Positions 1 through 8,947 are shown, counted from the stretch's first letter. The stretch is DNA of 12,719 bases from Ghiorsea sp. (GCA_027053695.1 JALUHL010000077.1:1-12719); one strand, 5' to 3'. Translations and numbers: made by a program. Notes: generated by a model not told the origin, from the letters alone.

Positions 1-2
1 TC

Positions 3-500
3 AAAGATGCTATCATCACCAACCATGATTTATATATGGCTTCGCCACTCTTTCGCCTCACAGGTAAAGGTAAAGTTTATTTAGACCCTGCTAAGATTGA
101 CTACCGTGTTCGCCCACGTTTGGTCAAAACATTGGCTGGGCAAGGTGGCTCAACACGACAAAAAGGTGTGGTTGTACCGCTGCATATTTACGGTCCTTTT
201 GATAACATTCAAACCAAGGTCAGCATGGATAAAAAAGCATTGCTTGATAGTGCTGCTGCGTTAAATGATGCAACTGGGCATAAAATCAATGGTGTAGGCG
301 GCAAGATTCTTGACCAAGGCTTTGTTAAAACCCGTGATGAAGAAGCCGCAAAAGCCAAGCAAGCCGCAGCTGCTAAGCTTGCAGCAGAAAAGAAAAAAGC
401 CGCCGATAGACTGGCCGCTGAAAAAGAGCAAGCGCGTAAGAAAGCTGCTCAGAAAGCCAAGGATAAACTTAAAGACGCGCTCAAAGGCTTTAAGTTCTAA
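3..500 (+). CDS. AsmA family protein, C-terminal fragment (5' end outside window)
   Basis: The frame is open from base 3, so the Met codon at 36 is internal and the gene begins upstream of the window. The visible 165 residues carry a pattern typical of the C-terminal end of AsmA proteins: a segment around SPLFRLTGKGKVYLDP, then DYRVRP, then VPLHIYGPFDN. AsmA-type proteins are large inner-membrane-anchored periplasmic proteins of roughly 600 or more residues, related to bridge-like lipid transporters and implicated in outer-membrane lipid homeostasis. After the conserved part the protein ends in an Ala/Lys/Glu-rich tail of about 65 residues that is probably helical or coiled coil. The stop codon is 6 nt before the next gene, so the two are likely cotranscribed. 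Family assignment rests on remembered sequence pattern; the exact subfamily cannot be told from the fragment. Confidence 0.75.
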   Translation, partial: KDAIITNHDLYMASPLFRLTGKGKVYLDPAKIDYRVRPRLVKTLAGQGGSTRQKGVVVPLHIYGPFDNIQTKVSMDKKALLDSAAALNDATGHKINGVGGKILDQGFVKTRDEEAAKAKQAAAAKLAAEKKKAADRLAAEKEQARKKAAQKAKDKLKDALKGFKF

Positions 501-506
501 GCTAAA

Positions 507-1124
507 ATGCTGCACACTTTTGAACATATGCGCCTGCATCCAGAGCGCCCTCAAATCAGGCAAATCAAACGCGCAGCTAAGCTTTTGCAAGATGGTGCAT
601 TTGCTGTTGTTCCTACGGAAACAACTTATGCGATTATGGTGCTGCCTACTGCGCTCAAAGCCCAAGAAAACATTCGGCAACTTAGAGGCTTAGATGAATC
701 GCATTTATGGTCATTGGTGTGCGCTGATTTATCGCAAGCTGCTCAATATGTGAGTATAGATAACCCTTCACATCGCATTTTAAAACATGCCCTTCCAGGG
801 CCATACACCTTTGTTCTTCCTGCCAACTCCAAGTTACCCAAACGCATCTTTGGCAAGCGTAAAGATGTGGGCATTCGTATACCTGACCATGCGGTTTGTA
901 ATATGTTACTTCAAGAGCTGGGCGAGCCTTTATTGGCAACCTCCATGCAGTTCCCCGATGATGATTTTATTGCCACCGACCCTGATGCCATCGAGCCACG
1001 CATTAAACATTTGAATGCGGTGTTGCTTGATGCTGGTTGGGGGAATATGACGCCAACAACAGTAATTGATTTATGTGGTGATACGCCAGAAGTTCTTCGC
1101 CAAGGTTTAGGCAACTGGCCTTAA
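507..1124 (+). CDS. YciO/Sua5/YrdC-family protein (threonylcarbamoyl-AMP synthase-like)
   Basis: This 205-residue protein aligns well along its length with E. coli YciO as I recall it: an N-terminal LHPERPQ-like segment, then VPTETTYAIMV, LPGPYTFVLPA, VGIRIPDHAVCNMLL, GEPLLATS and TPTTVIDL near the end. The fold binds RNA and ATP. In TsaC/Sua5 it makes threonylcarbamoyl-AMP from threonine, bicarbonate and ATP for t6A tRNA modification. YciO paralogues have much weaker or uncertain activity, so a cellular role should not be assumed. The start at 507 lies 6 nt after the upstream stop with no good Shine-Dalgarno; an in-frame ATG at 528 is an alternative that still keeps the conserved N-terminus. 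The gene ends 2 nt from the oppositely oriented tag gene. Confidence 0.85.
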   Translation: MLHTFEHMRLHPERPQIRQIKRAAKLLQDGAFAVVPTETTYAIMVLPTALKAQENIRQLRGLDESHLWSLVCADLSQAAQYVSIDNPSHRILKHALPGPYTFVLPANSKLPKRIFGKRKDVGIRIPDHAVCNMLLQELGEPLLATSMQFPDDDFIATDPDAIEPRIKHLNAVLLDAGWGNMTPTTVIDLCGDTPEVLRQGLGNWP

Positions 1125-1126
1125 GC

Positions 1127-1723
1127 TTATGGACGGATAAACTTTTCCCTTTCTTCTTTTACTTTCTCATAAAGAAAACAATCTAAAGTATGGTCATTCA
1201 CCAAGCCCATTGCCTGCATAAAAGCATAAACCGTGGTTGGGCCAACAAACTTCCAGCCCTTTTTTTTCAAATCCTTTGATAACGCAATAGACTCTTTTGA
1301 TGTTGATACGGAATGCATTTCATTGGTAACGGAAGATTCATATTGCCAAACAAACGTAGCCAACGAACCTACTTCATCGACTATATCCTGTGCCTTTCGT
1401 GCATTATTGATAACAGCCTCAATTTTTCCCTTATGCCTTACAATACCCGCATTATGAAGGAGGCTACCTACATCCTTCTGCGTAAACTTTGCAATTTCAT
1501 TAAAATTAAAATCACGAAAGGCTTCTCGAAAATTTTCACGTTTTGCAAGAATGGTTCGCCAACTCAAACCTGACTGGAAACTTTCAAGGCTTAGCTTCTC
1601 AAATAGTTTGTAATCATCTTTTACAGGGCATCCCCATTCAGTATCATGGTATTGTATAAATTCAGGTAGGACACACCAACGACAACGCTTCTTTCCATCA
1701 GGGCTAACCACTACATCACGCAT
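1127..1723 (-). CDS. tag: DNA-3-methyladenine glycosylase I
   Basis: The 198-residue product matches E. coli Tag (187 residues). Tag removes 3-methyladenine from alkylated DNA and so starts base excision repair. Visible hallmarks are the zinc-site ligands equivalent to E. coli C4, H17, H175 and C179 (here C14, H26, H178 and C182), the HDTEWG motif, the LESFQSGLSW segment with the base-recognition Glu (E47), AGIVRHKGKIEAVI, the KKKGWKFVGPTTVYAFMQA segment and GLVNDH. It is the last gene of the tetR-yciI-tag operon, beginning 12 nt after the yciI stop behind a weak GGTG ribosome site. Placement under a TetR regulator suggests induced rather than constitutive expression. The gene is AT-rich compared with the yciO and purB genes on either side of the operon, hinting at acquisition as a cassette. 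Confidence 0.93.
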   Translation of the reverse strand: MRDVVVSPDGKKRCRWCVLPEFIQYHDTEWGCPVKDDYKLFEKLSLESFQSGLSWRTILAKRENFREAFRDFNFNEIAKFTQKDVGSLLHNAGIVRHKGKIEAVINNARKAQDIVDEVGSLATFVWQYESSVTNEMHSVSTSKESIALSKDLKKKGWKFVGPTTVYAFMQAMGLVNDHTLDCFLYEKVKEEREKFIRP

Positions 1724-1735
1724 TATACATCACCA

Positions 1736-2026
1736 CTATAGACTTGTGAGAAACGATAAACGTTCATCTGCTTTTCCTATTTCCATTTCCATAACTTCAG
1801 CCGTGACAATATTATTCTGAACAAAAGGATCTTCGTTTACTCTTTTTTGTATATCCTCCAAACTTGTATGATGGGCGAGAACACAGCCCCCTAGGTTTGG
1901 CTTCAGGCTTCCAACACCTAGAAATATACCATCATTGAACCCCTGACTTATCCAAGCATTATGACCAGCCATAAACGTCTTGGCTTTTGTTTTATCATCC
2001 GAAAACTTAAGGAATATAATAAACAT
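1736..2026 (-). CDS. YciI-like (YCII-related domain) protein
   Basis: This small protein (96 residues from the ATG) has the features of the YciI family: a beta strand MFIIFLKF, a conserved His (H22) in AGHNAW, an Asp (D32) about ten residues later, a GVGSLKPNLGG turn and a DPFV motif near the C-terminus. The family has a ferredoxin-like alpha/beta fold with a putative His-Asp active site; most members have no proven reaction, though some distant relatives are dehydrochlorinases or lactone isomerases. A GTG at 2032 could extend it by two residues and overlap the tetR stop. However, the GGAGG at 2039-2035 is about 8 nt from the ATG at 2026 and too close to the GTG, so ATG is preferred. Position between tetR and tag suggests it acts on, or responds to, the same chemical stress. 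Confidence 0.8.
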   Translation of the reverse strand: MFIIFLKFSDDKTKAKTFMAGHNAWISQGFNDGIFLGVGSLKPNLGGCVLAHHTSLEDIQKRVNEDPFVQNNIVTAEVMEMEIGKADERLSFLTSL

Positions 2027-2028
2027 GC

Positions 2029-2595
2029 TCACTCCTCCTCATTTATATTGTCTAACCAATCAAACATTTCTTGAATTTCATACATAACAAAGTCTCTATC
2101 TTGAAAGGCATGAGCAAGGGTTGCCACACCTTGGCTTCTCGCAAGTAAATGCATGGCTAAATGCTCGGCTTCTTTTTCATGTCCCAGTAAAATAAACTGC
2201 TTTTTTAACCAATCTAGAAACAATACAAACACTTGATTTGCCTCTTCCTGTGCGTTGTGGTTTAGCTTACCAAGCTCAGTACACAATGTTCCAACTGGAC
2301 AACCATAAGATTGAATTTTATCAAAATTTACATCAAGAATTTGAATAAAACGGCGAATACAATCTAAAGCATTATCACTTTCTTTTTCCCACCCATTCAA
2401 CATTTCACAGGTGTGTGACATGCGCACTTGAAGAACTGCTTCTAAAATCTCATCTTTACTTTTGAAATGATGATAGAAATTTCCTCTAGAAATATGAATT
2501 TCATCTGCAATCCTAGAAAATGACGTATGGTCATAGCCTTGCTGATAAAACAGTATATTTGCTGCATCAATAATACTACGTTTCGTTGCTTGCAT
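2029..2595 (-). CDS. TetR/AcrR family transcriptional regulator
   Basis: The 188-residue product begins with a classical TetR N-terminal DNA-binding domain: IIDAANILFYQQGYDHTSF, then the helix-turn-helix around residues 26-45 (RIADEIHISRGNFYHHF), then KSKDEIL. The C-terminal ligand domain is not recognisable to a specific subfamily but contains a GCPVGTLCTELG stretch with C99 and C105, besides C63 and C79. A cysteine-based sensing mechanism is conceivable but only inference. The start is supported by AAGGA about 7 nt upstream. The gene heads an operon with yciI and tag, and a perfect inverted repeat lies 26 nt upstream, so it is likely autoregulated. Base composition is strikingly AT-rich. 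Confidence 0.9.
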   Translation of the reverse strand: MQATKRSIIDAANILFYQQGYDHTSFSRIADEIHISRGNFYHHFKSKDEILEAVLQVRMSHTCEMLNGWEKESDNALDCIRRFIQILDVNFDKIQSYGCPVGTLCTELGKLNHNAQEEANQVFVLFLDWLKKQFILLGHEKEAEHLAMHLLARSQGVATLAHAFQDRDFVMYEIQEMFDWLDNINEEE

Positions 2596-2620
2596 AGCTT
2601 TCCTTCTTCAATTAGGACAG

Positions 2621-2645
2621 TTGACCTAAGCAAACATTAGGTCAA
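2621..2645. promoter_or_regulatory. Probable TetR operator (perfect 9-7-9 inverted repeat)
   Basis: TTGACCTAA (2621-2629) and its exact reverse complement TTAGGTCAA (2637-2645) flank a 7-base spacer. The repeat lies 26 nt upstream of tetR, where an autoregulating TetR protein would bind, and its size is typical of TetR-family operators. Both arms contain a TTGACC that resembles a -35 element, so binding would mask transcription. That TetR binds here is inferred from position and symmetry. Confidence 0.75.
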
Positions 2646-2649
2646 TCAT
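2621..2649 (+). promoter_or_regulatory. Candidate sigma70 promoter overlapping the operator, towards purB
   Basis: On the plus strand TTGACC (2621-2626) is followed after 17 nt by AATCAT (2644-2649), a 5/6 and 4/6 match to the sigma70 consensus. Transcription would start near 2656, leaving a leader of about 90 nt before the purB ATG. On the minus strand the mirror TTGACC has only a poor -10 (AACTGT) at 17 nt. If real, purB transcription would be affected by the TetR protein. Confidence 0.35.
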
Positions 2650-2654
2650 CCTAG

Positions 2655-4121
<1,467 letters not shown>

Positions 4122-4216
4122 AGGCTACTTGCCTTGATATTTCAGGGTGTTGGACTAAACTTGCTCAATCATCACATGAAAAGAGCTCAGCTAAATGATG
4201 CTTTTGCGAGGTTGCC

Positions 4217-4756
4217 ATGAAATTTTTACCGTTGTTTTTATTTGCCCTGCTATCCCTTTCTTTTTTAGGACAGTCCTCTTTTGCTGTAACAACACCTACT
4301 GAAAAAACTGACAGCGCAGAAAATGCTGATGAAGCGAAAATCCCCGATGCCATGGCACGTTTGATGAAAGCACCTGATATTGATTTGGTGAATATTCGTG
4401 ACCCTTTCTTATCCGTATTTGAAAAGAACCGCTTGGATGAAGCAGCGCGCTATAAAAATCGCAAACGCCTTCCCGCCAACAAAAGAAAACGCGAACCTTT
4501 GGAAGCTTATGACCTAAGCACATTAACGTTGGTTGCCACTTTTAAAAAAGCAGGGCAAGAATGGGTGGCTAGCGTACAAGATTCATCAGGTAAGTCATAC
4601 ACTATTCGTCGCGGCAACTACATGGGCAAACGTGGTGGTCGCATTGAAAAAATTGATGGGCAAACCGTGTACTTGGTTGAACAAGTGATTAACCCTGCGG
4701 GTGAAATTGTTGACCATCAAACCACACTGACGTTAGCTGAGGTGAATGACCGCTGA
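4217..4756 (+). CDS. PilP-like periplasmic protein (type IV pilus assembly PilP family)
   Basis: The 179-residue product has an N-terminal signal peptide (hydrophobic residues 3-18, plausible cleavage after SFA at 23) with no lipobox cysteine, unlike canonical PilP lipoproteins. A linker follows, then RDPF at 61-64, a basic stretch (residues 79-93), and a PilP-like beta domain from about residue 100: LSTLTLVATFKK, VASVQDSSGKSYTIRRGNYMGKRGGRIEKID, VYLVEQVINPAGEIVD and a final TLTL. In type IV pilus systems PilP links the PilMNO inner-membrane complex to the secretin PilQ in the periplasm. Here no pilM, N, O or Q is nearby, so the partner complex is unknown; it could serve a pilus or type II secretion system elsewhere. 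A GAGG precedes the ATG. Confidence 0.7.
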   Translation: MKFLPLFLFALLSLSFLGQSSFAVTTPTEKTDSAENADEAKIPDAMARLMKAPDIDLVNIRDPFLSVFEKNRLDEAARYKNRKRLPANKRKREPLEAYDLSTLTLVATFKKAGQEWVASVQDSSGKSYTIRRGNYMGKRGGRIEKIDGQTVYLVEQVINPAGEIVDHQTTLTLAEVNDR

Positions 4757-4794
4757 TTTGTTTTCGCTGATTCATTCCCTCTGATTGACTTATC

Positions 4795-5430
4795 ATGAAT
4801 AAAAAAGCGATTGAACATCTTTTTAAAACCCTACAAGCCATAGACCCTGAGCCCAAAACCGAGCTTCACTACAATACACCCTTTGAATTGTTAATTGCCG
4901 TACTTTTATCTGCGCAATCCACAGATGTCGGTGTCAATAAAGCCACCGCTAAGCTTTACCCCATTGCCAACACCCCTCAAGCCTTTTTAGCGCTTGGTGA
5001 AGATGGATTAAAGAAATACATATCTACCATTGGCTTGTACAACAGCAAGGCCAAACATGCTATCCAAACCGCCCGCAAACTGGTGGATGAGTTTGATGGC
5101 GAAGTGCCCCGTACACGGAAAGAGCTTGAGTCTTTGCCCGGTGTAGGCAGGAAAACAGCCAATGTGGTGCTGAATGTTTTATGGGGTGAGCCCACCATGG
5201 CCGTGGATACCCATATTTTTCGTGTCTCTAACCGCACAGGTTTAGCACCCGGCAAGAATCCTTTAGACGTAGAGAAAAAGCTGCTCAAAGTGATTCCCAA
5301 GAAATATATGAAACATGCACATCACTGGCTTATCTTGCATGGCCGCTACACCTGCACCGCGCGCAAACCCAAATGCCATATTTGCCCCATCAATCAAGCA
5401 TGTGCTTGGCCTGAAAAAACGATTGCATGA
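4795..5430 (+). CDS. nth: Endonuclease III (bifunctional DNA glycosylase/AP lyase)
   Basis: The 211-residue protein is the same size as E. coli Nth and its key residues fall at the same numbers. The helix-hairpin-helix is LPGVGRKTANVVLN with catalytic K120, followed by D138 in VDTHIFRV. The [4Fe-4S] cluster ligands are C187, C194, C197 and C203 in the spacing C-x6-C-x2-C-x5-C. It excises oxidised pyrimidines and nicks the abasic site in base excision repair. The start codon lacks a clear Shine-Dalgarno. The last four bases overlap the start of the ATP-grasp gene (ATGA), so the two are translationally coupled. Confidence 0.97.
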   Translation: MNKKAIEHLFKTLQAIDPEPKTELHYNTPFELLIAVLLSAQSTDVGVNKATAKLYPIANTPQAFLALGEDGLKKYISTIGLYNSKAKHAIQTARKLVDEFDGEVPRTRKELESLPGVGRKTANVVLNVLWGEPTMAVDTHIFRVSNRTGLAPGKNPLDVEKKLLKVIPKKYMKHAHHWLILHGRYTCTARKPKCHICPINQACAWPEKTIA

Positions 5431-6590
5431 GCCGTAAACTTCCTTTTATTTTTCATAACCTTCAAGGTTCTCAGGTGTTTGCACTGGCTCAACAAGCAGG
5501 GAAGCTTGGCTATGATGTGCAAGGCTTTATCAAAGACATTGAGGAAGCGCCTTGGGTCAAGCAAAGCCAATATATCAGTCGGTATGCTCCAACACCCAAC
5601 CTTGGTGAAATCAATGCTGGAAGTTATGCCTTAAATATTAAAAAGTCTGGGCTTGAAGGTGTGTTTGTGCCTTTGGTGGATGATATTGCAGAAATGCTAG
5701 CTGAATATGCACCCCTGCTGCGCAAATATGGTATGCGTTTTTTAACGGTTCACCCAACCATTCTTGAGCAAAGTAATACCTATTACTTACAACAGTATCA
5801 GGGTAAATTAAATATCCCTCGTACAGCATACTGCAATGGTGATGCCTTACTACAAACTGCCATTGATATTGGCTTTCCTATTATCCTCAAAAGCTTTCGC
5901 TTTGGTTTTATACGCTTTGATACATCTTCTGATATGCAAAAATGGCTAAACAACCAAGAAGATTACCCATTACACCTCGTTCAGCGCGTGCAACAATATA
6001 TCCCCGGGGCTATCCGAAACATGGCAACAGCTCTACTTCTATTTGATAAGGAAAGCAGGCCAGTTCGCGGCTTTACGGCACGGAGAATACGTGTCGCAGA
6101 AACCATGTATGGCTCCTTTGGTGAAACCGTTGCTGCACAAGCTGAATGGATACCTGAACTGTATGATGCCGCCGCCAACCTCTTATCTCAACTTGGCTGG
6201 GTTGGTTTTGCAGAAGTAGAATGTAAACAAGATGAAAAAGGTGCTTGGCATTTGCTTGAAATCAACCCTAGATTATCAGGCTGGTCATGTTTTGCGGAAG
6301 CCGATGGCGCGGGGTTATTGCCCGCTTATTATCATCTCAATACTGAAGATAAAGCTTTGGAACCCGCCTGCCTGCAACGCTCAACAACAACTTATTCACG
6401 CATGATAGCCTCCACCATGCATGAGCCTGATTGGGAAAACTTTAATCATCAAACTTACAAAGCAATGTTAACTTTTCCTGAAAATGCCTGCTTTGGCGCT
6501 TGGGACAAAGATGACCCCCAAGCCAATCGAGCTTGGGTTTCGCTTATGTTACAGCGGGTGAAGCAGAGGCGTTTAACTCTGCCTCAATAA
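5427..6590 (+). CDS. ATP-grasp domain protein (carboxylate-amine ligase-like)
   Basis: The 387-residue protein shows an N-terminal Rossmann-like part (HNLQGSQVFALAQQAGKLGYDV) followed by an ATP-grasp domain. The likely ATP-binding Lys is K155 in GFPIILKSF, with acidic metal ligands at E264 (FAEVE) and in LLEINPR (E278, N280), then a GAGL loop. ATP-grasp enzymes activate a carboxylate as an acyl-phosphate and join it to an amine or thiol; the substrate cannot be told here. The architecture resembles the carbamoyl-phosphate-synthase-like ATP-grasp proteins often found in accessory biosynthetic loci. Its start overlaps the nth stop by 4 nt, and its last 47 bases overlap the oppositely oriented HprK-like gene. 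Whether it works with the modification cassette or merely abuts it is open. Confidence 0.82.
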   Translation: MSRKLPFIFHNLQGSQVFALAQQAGKLGYDVQGFIKDIEEAPWVKQSQYISRYAPTPNLGEINAGSYALNIKKSGLEGVFVPLVDDIAEMLAEYAPLLRKYGMRFLTVHPTILEQSNTYYLQQYQGKLNIPRTAYCNGDALLQTAIDIGFPIILKSFRFGFIRFDTSSDMQKWLNNQEDYPLHLVQRVQQYIPGAIRNMATALLLFDKESRPVRGFTARRIRVAETMYGSFGETVAAQAEWIPELYDAAANLLSQLGWVGFAEVECKQDEKGAWHLLEINPRLSGWSCFAEADGAGLLPAYYHLNTEDKALEPACLQRSTTTYSRMIASTMHEPDWENFNHQTYKAMLTFPENACFGAWDKDDPQANRAWVSLMLQRVKQRRLTLPQ

Positions 6591-7434
6591 GCTCCCATGC
6601 TTGAAACACATTGGGAAAGTGAAGCCTATAAAACTTACAATCTTGATGAATCCTAGCATTAAGCATGGGTAAATCTTTTGCCATACCCCGTTGCACATGC
6701 AAATGCTCTGGCAGACTGACCAAAGCCTCATGCCTTGGTATTTCAGATAATTTCGCTTGGGTTAAGCTCGCATCATATTGATGCAGTACGATATGTTTTA
6801 ATGCTAAGGTCTCACGTTGCACATTCAAAGGGTGCCAAAGAAAACAGCGCGTGATACCCCCTTGAGCATCAGGGAAATCAAAATAATCAGCATCAATATG
6901 CCCTGATTGCTCAACATCCGAGCGCTTAAATGCAGGATGAGTTTCATGCTCCCATTGCATAGGCCTTGGAAAAGGATGCACATAGCCTTGCTCATCCAAT
7001 AGAGAAAACTCATCTGAAAAATACCTTGCCCCAGCCAATAACCCTGCTGTACAAAGGCTACTTTTCCCTGTGCCAGACACCCCTGCAAACATCACAGCTT
7101 GCCCAGCCACATTTAATAAGGATGAGTGGATGGACTGAACCCCTAGCTTATCCAGCAACTGAACAACTTGGCTATACAAATGAACTTCTAATGCGGCGGT
7201 GACTTCTCTTGCATCTTGGCTTACCCACAACTCCTGCTGAGCGCCCGCCTTATCTTCTGAGATAAAATGATAAGCATCATCTTGGTAAACCACACTAAAC
7301 CTTAAATCAAAAGGCTGCGTATTCACCACTTCATAAAGCTTAAGAAACTTGTGCATATCTTGCTCACATGCGTCTGAATCTGAGTCAACTTGGATGACTA
7401 ATCCTGCAATATTAAATTGGTGTGACCAACGCAT
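6544..7434 (-). CDS. HprK-related P-loop kinase (HPr kinase-like)
   Basis: The 296-residue protein has an N-terminal region of about 95 residues without recognised motif, then a domain like the C-terminal part of HPr kinase/phosphorylase: SIHSSLLNVAGQAVMFAG, the Walker A loop GVSGTGKSS (118-126), and YFSDEFSLLD with D141-E142 in the position of the HprK acidic pair. Genuine HprK phosphorylates Ser46 of HPr, but no PTS gene is nearby. Relatives of this size are known from PqqD-linked peptide-modification cassettes, and in lasso peptide clusters HprK-like proteins phosphorylate the peptide on Ser. A role in phosphorylating the Cys-rich protein of this cluster is therefore a reasonable inference. 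The start lies 12 nt after the pqqD-like stop with no good ribosome site, suggesting coupling. The 3' end overlaps the ATP-grasp gene by 47 bp in convergent orientation. Confidence 0.82.
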   Translation of the reverse strand: MRWSHQFNIAGLVIQVDSDSDACEQDMHKFLKLYEVVNTQPFDLRFSVVYQDDAYHFISEDKAGAQQELWVSQDAREVTAALEVHLYSQVVQLLDKLGVQSIHSSLLNVAGQAVMFAGVSGTGKSSLCTAGLLAGARYFSDEFSLLDEQGYVHPFPRPMQWEHETHPAFKRSDVEQSGHIDADYFDFPDAQGGITRCFLWHPLNVQRETLALKHIVLHQYDASLTQAKLSEIPRHEALVSLPEHLHVQRGMAKDLPMLNARIHQDCKFYRLHFPNVFQAWELIEAELNASASPAVT

Positions 7435-7446
7435 AAACAGAATAAT

Positions 7447-7740
7447 TTACGAATCAAAAAAACCGAAGCCTGATAGCTCTGCAAGAATTTCTTTCACATC
7501 GCGCAAAGCATTTTCACAGGGCACATCCAGTGTGTCTGAAATCATGGCAGCCATGGCATCAGCAGTGGTTTCACCATCGCACATATCAAACACCGCAGAT
7601 GCAGTAGGGTTCAGCGTGAGCGTTGTCCCATCTTCTTCATGGATATATACATATGCACCTTGATCTTCAAGCTCCTCACAAACCAAATGATCTATGCGCT
7701 TAGGCTTTTCAGGCACAATAATTTCAAATGTTTCGCTCAT
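7447..7740 (-). CDS. PqqD family peptide-binding chaperone (RRE-like)
   Basis: From the ATG at 7740 the protein is 97 residues, normal for PqqD. It shows the PqqD/RiPP-recognition-element pattern: strands through GAYVYIHEEDGTTLTLNPTASAVFDMCDGETT, followed by helices with a hydrophobic periodicity (DAMAAMIS, DVKEILAELSGFGF). PqqD proteins bind the leader of a precursor peptide and present it to a radical SAM enzyme. A longer reading frame begins at 7776, but the ATG at 7740 has AGGGG 7 nt upstream and overlaps the radical SAM stop codon in an ATGA junction, so it is preferred. It lies between the radical SAM and kinase genes in one operon. Confidence 0.88.
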   Translation of the reverse strand: MSETFEIIVPEKPKRIDHLVCEELEDQGAYVYIHEEDGTTLTLNPTASAVFDMCDGETTADAMAAMISDTLDVPCENALRDVKEILAELSGFGFFDS

Positions 7741-8939
7741 GATGCTTCCCCTAAAGTGTATGCCACCATCTGACAATCGCTACAGCTTAACTTCTCTTGG
7801 CAGTTATTCCACCGTTCTATGCTCGGATTCTTATTGCCTAAACCCTTATCCTTGGCTGTAAACATTTCTTGGAATGTCTGCTGACGAATATTACCCAACA
7901 CATGTTCACGATTGAAAATACATGGGCTTACATCACCATTGGCGCATACTGCAAGCTTGCCTTTACGCCCTATCTTTTGAGCTACAAAGCCGCTTTCAAC
8001 TTTATCCGTTTGCACCACCTGATGATGTGCAGGTTTCTTGGTGGCATCAGGCATATGTGAGTTTTGCGAAGGCATCAATGAAATATGCTTGGTATTCAAC
8101 TGGCTTCCCCGCCCTGTCTCATGCACAGGGTCAAAGCGAACCCTCGTTTTGTCCAAAGCAAACTCTGCTGCTGCAAAATCAAGCATCGCTTGCTCATGTC
8201 CTGCATTTTGCTCCATGATTGCCATGCCAATGCGAATCTGAAATGCCATATCTTGCGCCCTATGCATAGCAGCGACTGTTTTTTTCCAACTTCCCTTCAC
8301 TTGCGTAATGCCATCATGAATATCTGCATCAGGGGAATACAAAGAGAAGGCAAAGTCTGGGCGATACGGTAATAATTTTTCAAGTAGCGCTTCGCTTAAT
8401 AAAATACCATTGGTATAAATTTCTACGCCTTGAAAATCGAGTTCAAACGCAAACGCTACAACTTCAACCAAATTGCGGTGAATCAGTGGGTCGCCACCCG
8501 TCAATTGCACAAAAGGCGTGCCTAAACCTCTGGCTTGTTCAAGGATTTGTTTGATTTCGTTTAACGATAAGAAATCAGAGCATGCAGGGGAAGATGATGC
8601 ATAGCAGTGGATACATTGCTCATTACACTGGTCTGTGATTTCTAAAAATAATAAGCCAAGCTCATCACCCAGAACCATCTGCTTAAAGTCTTTGGGTGTA
8701 AGGCTTGCCTGCGATAAACCAGCAAGCCAATCATGTTGTTTTTCAAGTATTTTTAATGCTGGTGATGCATCGCTAGTGGATGCCTGTAACCGTGTAGCTA
8801 ACGCTTCTGCAAAGTTGCCATCAAGTTGCATCTGTTTTTGTTCATCAAAAGCATGAATCAACCTAGCACTTTTAGTTTCTGCATCTGAAATGCAGCGTAC
8901 AAACCGACCTTCTGTAAGAAATATATAATGCGGGAGCAT
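7737..8939 (-). CDS. Radical SAM protein with SPASM-like C-terminal domain
   Basis: The 400-residue protein has an N-terminal extension of about 90 residues, then the radical SAM core with the cluster motif C105-x3-C109-x2-C112 (TDQCNEQCIHCYA), TGGDP at 147-151 as the SAM-binding GGE-type motif, and VEIYTNGILL. The C-terminus carries additional cysteines in SPASM-like order: C332 and C340 around ANGDVSP, then C380, C386 and C389, enough for at least one auxiliary Fe-S cluster. SPASM enzymes in RiPP clusters make thioether or C-C crosslinks in precursor peptides; the Cys-rich protein just upstream is the obvious substrate. It starts 8 nt after that gene's stop with no recognisable Shine-Dalgarno, and its stop overlaps the pqqD-like start. 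Family call is secure; reaction and substrate are inferred. Confidence 0.93.
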   Translation of the reverse strand: MLPHYIFLTEGRFVRCISDAETKSARLIHAFDEQKQMQLDGNFAEALATRLQASTSDASPALKILEKQHDWLAGLSQASLTPKDFKQMVLGDELGLLFLEITDQCNEQCIHCYASSSPACSDFLSLNEIKQILEQARGLGTPFVQLTGGDPLIHRNLVEVVAFAFELDFQGVEIYTNGILLSEALLEKLLPYRPDFAFSLYSPDADIHDGITQVKGSWKKTVAAMHRAQDMAFQIRIGMAIMEQNAGHEQAMLDFAAAEFALDKTRVRFDPVHETGRGSQLNTKHISLMPSQNSHMPDATKKPAHHQVVQTDKVESGFVAQKIGRKGKLAVCANGDVSPCIFNREHVLGNIRQQTFQEMFTAKDKGLGNKNPSIERWNNCQEKLSCSDCQMVAYTLGEAS

Positions 8940-8947
8940 TATATGGA

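Noticed and set aside
36..500. Stand-alone 154-residue gene starting at the Met at 36
   Set aside because: The frame is open to the window edge and the preceding residues continue the AsmA pattern, so this is the end of a longer gene.
1122..1129. Palindrome TAAGCTTA holding the stop codons of yciO and tag on opposite strands
   Set aside because: It is just two TAA stops 2 nt apart around an AGCTT core; no evidence of function.
6544..7434. Genuine HPr kinase/phosphorylase of the PTS
   Set aside because: No HPr or PTS gene is nearby, the N-terminal part is unlike HprK, and the operon partners are PqqD and radical SAM proteins.
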